A stretch of DNA of 7,152 nucleotides, taken from assembly GCA_018369015.1 (NCBI GenBank), contig JAGZDD010000191.1, positions 1 through 7,152 of the forward strand. Direction: 5' to 3'. Under the pieces are notes generated by a model. It ran no database searches and was not told where the DNA came from. It worked only from the letters and a program-made list of their open reading frames with translations. Source of the stretch: Clostridiales bacterium. GTDB taxonomy: Bacteria; Bacillota; Clostridia; Lachnospirales; Lachnospiraceae. A program made the position numbers and the translations under genes. Shown here in pieces: positions 1 to 5,319 of this stretch; within the stretch, counting starts at the first letter, position 1, and each line of letters opens with the position of its first letter.

Positions 1-1
1 G

Positions 2-931
2 CTGACCCACAACAGGGAAACAATGGTAGGCCTGGCGATTGACAGTATTTTGGCGCAGAGCTTTACGGATTTTGAATTGATTATTATCGACAATGGTTCG
101 GCCGATCAAAGCGGAAAGATTGCCGGGGAATACGCCAAAAAGGATGAGCGTATCCGGGTATTTTGCCGCAATGACAGCAATATTGGCGCAGGGCGCAATA
201 TGGCGTTAGACATGGCCAGAGGGAAGTATCTGACCTTTATTGACGACGATGACTGGGCAGAACCGGATTTTCTTGAATTTCTTGTAAAGCTTTTAGAAGA
301 AAATAACGCGGATGTAGCGATTTGCGGGGCGGCAGATAAAGCGTTTGATGAGAAAAAGGTGATGACCGGAGAAGAAGCAGTCATCGAGCTTTTGCGCCGG
401 AAAAAGTATAATATGGCCTTTCCAACGAAAATGTTTACAAAAGTAATGGCAGAAAAATGGCGTTTCCCGGAAAATAGTAAATATGACGATATTGTTCTTA
501 TGTATAAGCTTTTGGCAAAGGCGGACAGGGTCGCTTATCATGGCCTTGCGAAATATACGTTTTACCGTCATACTGGTAATCATTCCGCCTGGACGACAAA
601 CCACAGCCTGTTAAATGCACAGATCCTTGACGAATATCTGGACGCTTACAGAGAGCGCACAATTTGGCTGAGTGAAAGCTTTCCTGAAAGCAAGGATGTT
701 TTTTTGTATTTTGAGTTGTCTTTTATGATTTCTATGGTGGAAAAAATCGAGCGTCTCCATATTCAGGGCTGCGAAAAGCAAAAGCAGCTTATGGTAAACT
801 ATTTGAAAGAGCACGAGGACCAATTGTTAAGGTGCGATCTGTGCCAGCCTTTTGAAAAGGAATGGATGGAAAAATATATTGATAAGCCCGGTGAAAACGG
901 GGCTGATATTAAAGCAGAGGAGAGAATATAA
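2..931 (+). CDS. GT2-family glycosyltransferase, 5' end outside the window
   Basis: The protein transfers a sugar from a nucleotide-sugar donor, probably in the cytoplasm at the membrane face, to a growing surface glycan or glycoprotein; donor and acceptor are unknown. The GT-A signature is clear: SILAQSFTDFELIIIDNGS near the start, NIGAGRN, then the metal-binding acidic motif in YLTFIDDDDW, and a later KYDDIVLMYKLL acidic motif followed by a YTFYRHTGNHS-type segment. An ATG at 23 is not the true start. The same frame is open back to base 2 and reads LTHNRETM, which is the usual first strand and loop of GT2 enzymes, so only a handful of N-terminal residues are likely missing. The stop codon lies one base before the ATG of the next gene, implying co-transcription and probably coupled translation. 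It is paralogous in its N-terminal half to the glycosyltransferase at 5320-6879 (shared TDFE, DNGS, DDW and DPD/EPD-type motifs). The family call is firm; the specificity is not. Confidence 0.93.
   Translation: MTHNRETMVGLAIDSILAQSFTDFELIIIDNGSADQSGKIAGEYAKKDERIRVFCRNDSNIGAGRNMALDMARGKYLTFIDDDDWAEPDFLEFLVKLLEENNADVAICGAADKAFDEKKVMTGEEAVIELLRRKKYNMAFPTKMFTKVMAEKWRFPENSKYDDIVLMYKLLAKADRVAYHGLAKYTFYRHTGNHSAWTTNHSLLNAQILDEYLDAYRERTIWLSESFPESKDVFLYFELSFMISMVEKIERLHIQGCEKQKQLMVNYLKEHEDQLLRCDLCQPFEKEWMEKYIDKPGENGADIKAEERI
916..922 (+). promoter_or_regulatory. Ribosome binding site setting the start of the first radical SAM gene
   Basis: AGAGGAG lies 10 bases before the ATG at 933 and inside the last codons of the upstream glycosyltransferase. 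It supports 933 over the longer in-frame start at 852, which would add 27 residues that are not radical SAM-like and are simply the glycosyltransferase tail read in another frame. Confidence 0.75.
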
Positions 932-932
932 A

Positions 933-1748
933 ATGTCTGAATTATTAGTTGCCCGCCGTCTGGCAATTGTTCCTACAACAAATTGCAGCTTAAACTGTGA
1001 GCTGTGCTGTGATTTTTTGAATGGCCCGGTGGCGCGCAGAGATATCCCTTTTGAATCGGTATGCCGGGATATTGACGCCTGCTTTGAGCTGATCGACCAT
1101 GTTGAGTGGCTGCAGTTTGTCGGCGGAGAGGTTTTTGTTTATAAGGATTTTCCAAAGCTTATCAATTATGTACATAAATACGAGGATCGCTTTGACCGGC
1201 TGATTATTGAAAGCAACGGAACCGTATTCCCGGGCGATGACGGGCAAAAGGCAATTCTGTCCTGGGGCGGTAAGGTCAGCCTGTTTATAAGTGATTATGG
1301 TAAGCTGTCGCGCAGCAGGGATCGGTTTGTGGAATTTTTTGAAAATAATGGCATTGATTACCGGCTGAAAATTTATTATGGTGAAAATCAGTATTTTGAC
1401 GGCTGGATTGATAATAATAATCCCCATGACCTGAAAGAGCCGGGGGATGTTCTGGAAGTTAATGCGAAAAATTGTTCTCAGAGCCGGTGCAAAAATATGC
1501 ACTGCTTTGACGGAAAGCTGTATCGGTGTTCTAATTCCTGTTTTATGCAGGAAATGGGGCTGTTTCCACCGAAAAAAGGCGATTTTGTTGACCTCCATGA
1601 CGATACGGGCCGCGGGGAAAAACGGGAAATTATTGAACAATTTTATGAATATGCAAGACGCTCCTGCCGGTACTGTAAATTCAAATATCAGGCGGTCCTG
1701 CCAAGATATGCGGCTGCAAAACAGCTCTTAGGTGTTCGCAATGATTGA
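933..1748 (+). CDS. Radical SAM protein with twitch/SPASM-like C-terminus (paralogue 1)
   Basis: A 271-residue enzyme expected to cleave S-adenosylmethionine at a 4Fe-4S cluster and start radical chemistry on an unknown substrate, plausibly a sugar, lipid-linked glycan or peptide. Residues C18-x3-C22-x2-C25 form the cluster motif; GGE is at 64-66, SNGT at 94-97 and ISDYG at 119-123. The C-terminal part has C181-x12-G194-x4-C199, matching the CX9-15GX4C signature of SPASM/twitch auxiliary-cluster domains, plus C203 and C245-x2-C248. The full seven-cysteine SPASM pattern is not present, so a single auxiliary cluster (twitch) is more likely. The usual Pro after GGE is Val here. The start at 933 is supported by AGAGGAG and by the motif beginning a few residues in. 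Its stop overlaps the start of the following methyltransferase gene by 8 bases. It is paralogous to the product of 4424-5290. The fold is secure; the reaction is unknown. Confidence 0.92.
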   Translation: MSELLVARRLAIVPTTNCSLNCELCCDFLNGPVARRDIPFESVCRDIDACFELIDHVEWLQFVGGEVFVYKDFPKLINYVHKYEDRFDRLIIESNGTVFPGDDGQKAILSWGGKVSLFISDYGKLSRSRDRFVEFFENNGIDYRLKIYYGENQYFDGWIDNNNPHDLKEPGDVLEVNAKNCSQSRCKNMHCFDGKLYRCSNSCFMQEMGLFPPKKGDFVDLHDDTGRGEKREIIEQFYEYARRSCRYCKFKYQAVLPRYAAAKQLLGVRND

Positions 1749-2004
1749 TTATTACAGCGCGTTTTCAAGGGCGTCAGAGCTGTATACGCTTTTGAATGAC
1801 GAGCTTTCCCAAAAGATTTTATGGAATCGTATGCGGTATGACATTGCCCCGTCTTTAGAGGGAATGATGTCGCTTTATGCCGACACGGGGATTATCAGTC
1901 AAAAGGAAGCCTTGGCTCAGTGCGGCTGGAAGGAGCGGTTTTCACAGCTTCTTAATGGCGGGAAAAAGATTTTCCTTTATGGGGGGGGAGATGCGGTGAA
2001 ATGA
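1741..2004 (+). pseudogene. N-terminal fragment of the FkbM methyltransferase gene, frame lost at G8
   Basis: This 87-residue frame starts at the ATG at 1741, which overlaps the radical SAM stop by 8 bases; a GTG at 1732 is a less likely alternative. After a helical-looking segment it enters KKIFLYGGG, the first strand and glycine turn of a Rossmann-like domain, and then stops eight codons after the Tyr that precedes the G8 run. The rest of that domain (GRQILKEKGRFTGFCDKN and onward) continues immediately in another frame from 2001. One extra G would give LYGGGRCGEMIGRQILK, restoring a GxGxxG nucleotide-binding turn and fusing both parts into about 378 residues. So this is best read as the 5' half of one gene that is out of frame in this copy, by slippage or by a sequencing error, rather than a free-standing small protein. 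A true short cistron cannot be excluded because the two frames meet as ATGA. Confidence 0.8.
1981..1988 (+). repeat. G8 homopolymer tract at the frame break
   Basis: Eight consecutive G follow the TAT (Tyr) codon of the Rossmann-like domain. It is the only G or C run of this length in the window, whereas A/T runs of seven are common. Nine G (or six) would join the two halves of the methyltransferase gene; eight gives a TGA at 2002-2004. Mononucleotide G tracts inside coding regions are the classic substrate of slipped-strand phase variation in surface-glycan genes. The 3' end of the tract with the next bases (GGGGAG, 1985-1990) also lies 10 bases before the ATG at 2001 and could act as a ribosome binding site for re-initiation. 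Confidence 0.85.
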
Positions 2005-2876
2005 TCGGCCGCCAAATTTTAAAGGAGAAGGGGCGCTTTACGGGCTTTTGCGACAAAAATGCGGAAAAGTCAGGAAGTATTTTGGGGAAACCAGTCGTTT
2101 CACCAAAATACCTGATAAAAAATAAGGAAGACTGTTATGTAATGATTACAAGCATGGATTATGCAGATGAAATATGGCGGCATTTGGTAGAAAATCAATT
2201 TCCTCAAAACCACATTCTTCCTTATTTTTGCAGCTATGGGCGCTCTTTAAAGATTTTAAGGGAAAAGCAGTATTTTGATTTTCCGGCGTATTATCCGCGC
2301 AATAAAGCGTTTATCGACGCCGGGGGATTTATGGGGGAAACAAGTCTTCGGTTTGACCGATGGAGCCAGGGGCTTTATTCCGGGATTTATATGATTGAGC
2401 CGGACGAGGCACTGTGCAGGAAGGCCGAGGAAGCCTTCCCCAAAGCGCTGCGAAAAAAGATACATATTATTTCGTCTGCTCTAGGCAGCCAGGAAGCGGT
2501 TATGCCCTATACCGCACAAGGCTGGGGCCGGGGCCATCTTTTCAAAGCTTCTTTGGAAACAGGCGGGGCGCCCCAGGCGAACAGCGAATTGCAGGGGCCG
2601 CTGACGTCGGTTAAGGTGGTGACGTTAGATGCTTTAGTAAAAGAAGCGGTCGGTTTTATAAAACTGGACATTGAAGGCTCGGAAATGGCAGCGCTGTCGG
2701 GCGCTAAAGAAATAATCAGCCGCGACCGCCCTTTTCTGGCTGTCTGTGTGTACCACAGGAGCGGCGATGTGCTGCAAATTATGGATTATTTACATGACCT
2801 TGTTCCTGAGTACCGTTTTTGGCTGCGGCATTATGACTGCTTTTTTTGGGAAACTGTTTTATATGCGTCGGTTTGA
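2001..2876 (+). CDS. FkbM-family SAM-dependent methyltransferase (3' part of a frame-broken gene)
   Basis: FkbM-family enzymes O-methylate hydroxyls on sugars, polyketides and glycoconjugates using S-adenosylmethionine. In this frame (291 residues from the ATG at 2001) residues 1-75 are the remainder of a Rossmann-like domain with GFCDKNAEKSG, KPVVSPKYL and VMITSMDYADEI. Residues about 103-291 are the methyltransferase: FIDAGGFMGETS (104-115, SAM-binding glycine loop), IEP (132-134), VTLDAL (207-212) and the family hallmark KLDIEGSE (221-228), ending in an aromatic C-terminus typical of the family. The catalytic domain is therefore complete. The first strand and glycine turn of the N-terminal domain lie in the upstream frame across the G8 run. 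If ribosomes re-initiate at ATGA, a truncated but catalytically plausible enzyme could still be made; if not, the gene is off in this copy. The aldo/keto reductase gene follows after 24 bases. The family call is firm; the methylated position is unknown. Confidence 0.93.
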   Translation: MIGRQILKEKGRFTGFCDKNAEKSGSILGKPVVSPKYLIKNKEDCYVMITSMDYADEIWRHLVENQFPQNHILPYFCSYGRSLKILREKQYFDFPAYYPRNKAFIDAGGFMGETSLRFDRWSQGLYSGIYMIEPDEALCRKAEEAFPKALRKKIHIISSALGSQEAVMPYTAQGWGRGHLFKASLETGGAPQANSELQGPLTSVKVVTLDALVKEAVGFIKLDIEGSEMAALSGAKEIISRDRPFLAVCVYHRSGDVLQIMDYLHDLVPEYRFWLRHYDCFFWETVLYASV

Positions 2877-2900
2877 TGATAAAAATAGAGGAAGTGAGTT

Positions 2901-4400
2901 ATGGGAATTTTAAAACGGCATTTTCCCTTTGGACTTGGAACGAGCCGGTTTCCGATCTCCGGGCCGGGAGATGCCAAGGGAATTGAAGCCTCAGTGAAAC
3001 TTGTACTTCGCGCTCTTGAGGCGGGCGTTGATTATATTGATATTGGATACTCATACAGTGCCGGAGTGGCGATGAGTGTACTAAAACGGGCGTTTCAGGA
3101 AACGAAACGCCCATTTGGCGTGACTGTGAAGGTGCAGTATGGAAAAGATTATACGGCTGCCGACACCAAAAAGCGCGTGATGTTTTATCTGGAAAGCATG
3201 GGCCTTAAAAAGGCGCAGTATTTTACGTGCTGGAGTATCCAAAGCTATGATGAATTTGAGAAAATTATGGAAAAGGGCGGAATTTATGACGGCGCCCTTA
3301 AGCTTCGGTCCGAAGGGCTGATTGACCATATTTGCGCTTCCTTACATGCGGCTCCGGAAGAAATGATTAAAATCATTGAAAGCGGTGCTTTTGAGGCTGT
3401 GACGGTTTCTTATTCCCTGCTAAATGCTGTGCAGATGCAGCCCGTATTGGACGCCGCGTATCAAAAAAATGTGAGCGTTATTGTGATGAATCCCCTTGGC
3501 GGCGGCATTATCCCTCAGGCGGGCAGCTATTTTTCTTTTGCCTGTTTAGAAAAAGACGAGGGAAATATTGTCCACGCCGCTTTAAGATTTGCTAAAGCCC
3601 ATCCGGCGGTGGATATTGTTCTTGGGGGCGTAAGCGCTGAAGCTGAGCTTAAAGATTCCCTGGGGATATTTACGAGTGAGGATACACAGGCGGCCGTGCG
3701 CCTGCCCCGCGTTTTAGAGCAGGCCGGAAATCTTGAAGGCTTTTGCACAGGGTGCCGTTATTGCGAGGGGTGTCCGAAGGGAATACCTACCTATGCTTTA
3801 ATGCAGGCGGGCAATGCCCTTTTATTCCCGCCGGTTCCATCGTATAACCGTCAGCAGACAAAAGCTTTGCTTTATGATCTTCAAATATTCAGAAAACTGT
3901 ATTTTGACTATGACTGGCTCCCAGACAGTGGGGAAAACCCCTGCGTCCAATGTGGAAAGTGCGAGCGCTCCTGTACGCAGAAGCTTGGGATTATTAAAGA
4001 GGTTGCAGACATTTATCGCCGGATAAAGCAAAGGGGCTACAGCGTGCAGGCGCGCCGTAAAAAAATCGAGGCGCTGATATGCGGCCAGCCATATAAAAAA
4101 ATCGGTTTGTACCCAAGCAGTGTTGTCGCTAATGAAATTATTTCATATTGTGAAAAATATTTGGAACGGCCAGATATTGAGTGGCTTCTTTTTAATAGTT
4201 CCCAGGCGTTGTGGGGGCCGGATGAGTACGGGCGGATTGTACACAGCCCCGAAGAAATTGAAGCATTGCGTCCGGAAATGGTATTGATAACGACCTATCG
4301 TTATGATGATGAAATTGCGCGCAGTCTTAAAGTATATGAAAAACAGGGGATTAAAGTGCAGAGATTTTACAGTGACAGTGACGTTCCCTGGACATTTTAA
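2901..4400 (+). CDS. Aldo/keto reductase-like protein with two 4Fe-4S motifs and a C-terminal Rossmann-like domain
   Basis: A 499-residue predicted oxidoreductase with three parts. Residues 1 to about 270 are an aldo/keto reductase barrel: FGLGTSRFP at the start, VDYIDIGYSY with D47 and Y52, K77 in VTVKV, and GGV near 242-244. At the place where aldo/keto reductases carry the catalytic His (after the 'YFT' strand, residues 107-111) this protein has Cys-Trp, so it may not be a standard carbonyl reductase. Residues 282-291 (C-x2-C-x2-C-x2-C-P) and 348-358 (C-x2-C-x2-C-x3-C) are ferredoxin-like cysteine sets able to hold two 4Fe-4S clusters, as in the COG1453-type aldo/keto reductases. Residues about 398-499 (KKIGLY, HSPEEI, VLITTYRYDDEI) look like the Rossmann-like module at the N-terminus of the neighbouring FkbM protein. 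The start is supported by AGAGGAAG at 2887-2894. Its role could be sugar oxidoreduction or electron supply to the two radical SAM enzymes; both are inference. Confidence 0.9.
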   Translation: MGILKRHFPFGLGTSRFPISGPGDAKGIEASVKLVLRALEAGVDYIDIGYSYSAGVAMSVLKRAFQETKRPFGVTVKVQYGKDYTAADTKKRVMFYLESMGLKKAQYFTCWSIQSYDEFEKIMEKGGIYDGALKLRSEGLIDHICASLHAAPEEMIKIIESGAFEAVTVSYSLLNAVQMQPVLDAAYQKNVSVIVMNPLGGGIIPQAGSYFSFACLEKDEGNIVHAALRFAKAHPAVDIVLGGVSAEAELKDSLGIFTSEDTQAAVRLPRVLEQAGNLEGFCTGCRYCEGCPKGIPTYALMQAGNALLFPPVPSYNRQQTKALLYDLQIFRKLYFDYDWLPDSGENPCVQCGKCERSCTQKLGIIKEVADIYRRIKQRGYSVQARRKKIEALICGQPYKKIGLYPSSVVANEIISYCEKYLERPDIEWLLFNSSQALWGPDEYGRIVHSPEEIEALRPEMVLITTYRYDDEIARSLKVYEKQGIKVQRFYSDSDVPWTF

Positions 4401-4407
4401 TTTTCCG

Positions 4408-4415
4408 AAGGAGGG
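4408..4415 (+). promoter_or_regulatory. Strong ribosome binding site of the second radical SAM gene
   Basis: AAGGAGGG, close to the perfect anti-16S complement, sits 8 bases before the ATG at 4424 in the 23-base gap after the aldo/keto reductase stop. It is the best ribosome binding site in the window and fixes this start. Confidence 0.85.
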
Positions 4416-4423
4416 AACAGACG

Positions 4424-5290
4424 ATGAAACAGTTGGTAATGCAGCAGACAGGAATTGCGGTAACTATGGCCTGCGATTTAAAATGTAAATTATGCAGTAA
4501 TTTTTCACCTTATTATCCGCATCCGGTTTATGAAAATATTGAACGGCTCAGGGAGGCGATGCGCAGGTATTTTAATATTGTGACCCATGTCCATAAGCTG
4601 ATGATTACAGGTGGAGAACCTTTTTTGTACAAGGAGCTGGGGCTGTTTATTAATGAAATTAAAAAATATGAGGATAAGCTGGACATTTTCGGCTGTATAA
4701 CGAATGGGAGCATTTTGCCTGGAACGGATTTACTTGAAGCCGCTGCGGGCTTTGGCGAAAAGTTTCATATTTTAATTGATGATTACGGCCCGCAGCTTTC
4801 CGTCCATGTTCCTGCCATTGTCAAAGCCTTAGAGCAGTATAATATAGCTTATATATGGCGCAAGTACAGCGGTCAGGAGGTTCACTGCGGCGGCTGGGTC
4901 GATTTTGGAGATTTGACCGAACAAAAATATGATCGGGAAGAGGCCGAGGCTTTATTTGCCCGGTGCGCGTACCCACAGAAATTAAAGTTTGCCTTTGATT
5001 TGGTGGACGGCTCGATGTATCCGTGCGGCCCGAGCCGCAGGTGCCAGGAATTGGGAATTACCGGCGATTACAGTGAGTTTATCAATTTATTTGATGATAC
5101 CCTCACAGTGGAGCAGCAAAGGGAAAAAATCGCTGAGATCTATAACCGTAAAAGCCTTTCCGCATGTTCGTATTGTTATGGGATGTGCGATGATTCCGTA
5201 CGTTATGCGCCTGCCCAGCAGCTAAGTAAGGACGAATTAGCCTGCGTCCGCTCCGGCGCACGGTTATATGCAGAAGTCAAAAAGATGTAA
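4424..5290 (+). CDS. Radical SAM protein with twitch/SPASM-like C-terminus (paralogue 2)
   Basis: A 288-residue radical SAM enzyme. C17-x3-C21-x2-C24 binds the SAM-cleaving 4Fe-4S cluster; GGEP is at 63-66, TNGS at 93-96 and IDDYG at 118-122. The C-terminal cysteines are C181-x14-G196-x4-C201 (again the CX9-15GX4C signature), C207, and C248-x2-C251-x3-C255, suggesting at least one auxiliary cluster. The whole length aligns with the product of 933-1748: the CxxxCxxC motif, GGE-x-F-x-YK, KYED, NG(S/T), DYG, the GW(I/V)D segment, the G-x4-C hairpin and the terminal C-x2-C fall at nearly the same residue numbers. The two are thus diverged duplicates that probably do related steps on the same or successive substrates. 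The neighbouring ferredoxin-like aldo/keto reductase is a possible electron donor, which is inference. The next gene starts 29 bases after its stop. Fold certain, reaction unknown. Confidence 0.93.
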   Translation: MKQLVMQQTGIAVTMACDLKCKLCSNFSPYYPHPVYENIERLREAMRRYFNIVTHVHKLMITGGEPFLYKELGLFINEIKKYEDKLDIFGCITNGSILPGTDLLEAAAGFGEKFHILIDDYGPQLSVHVPAIVKALEQYNIAYIWRKYSGQEVHCGGWVDFGDLTEQKYDREEAEALFARCAYPQKLKFAFDLVDGSMYPCGPSRRCQELGITGDYSEFINLFDDTLTVEQQREKIAEIYNRKSLSACSYCYGMCDDSVRYAPAQQLSKDELACVRSGARLYAEVKKM

Positions 5291-5319
5291 AACATGGAGA
5301 GTGTGGAAAGGAAGCAGCA

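Noticed and set aside
23..25. ATG at 23 as the start of the first glycosyltransferase
   Set aside because: The frame is open to the window edge and the residues before it (LTHNRET) are the normal GT2 N-terminal loop, so the real start is upstream of the window.
852..932. N-terminal extension of the first radical SAM protein to the ATG at 852
   Set aside because: It overlaps the end of the glycosyltransferase, lacks family similarity, and the ATG at 933 has its own ribosome binding site.
990..1640. 216-codon open frame on the minus strand
   Set aside because: It lies wholly opposite the radical SAM gene, has no recognisable domain and no convincing ribosome binding site; it is a shadow of the coding strand.
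1732..1740. GTG at 1732 as the start of the methyltransferase 5' part
   Set aside because: The ATG at 1741 is three codons later in the same frame, overlaps the previous stop in a usual way and is a better start codon; the difference is only three residues.
4408..4423. Separate promoter for the second radical SAM gene and last glycosyltransferase
   Set aside because: The 23-base gap holds a strong ribosome binding site but no room or match for -35/-10 boxes, and none were seen convincingly in the preceding coding sequence.
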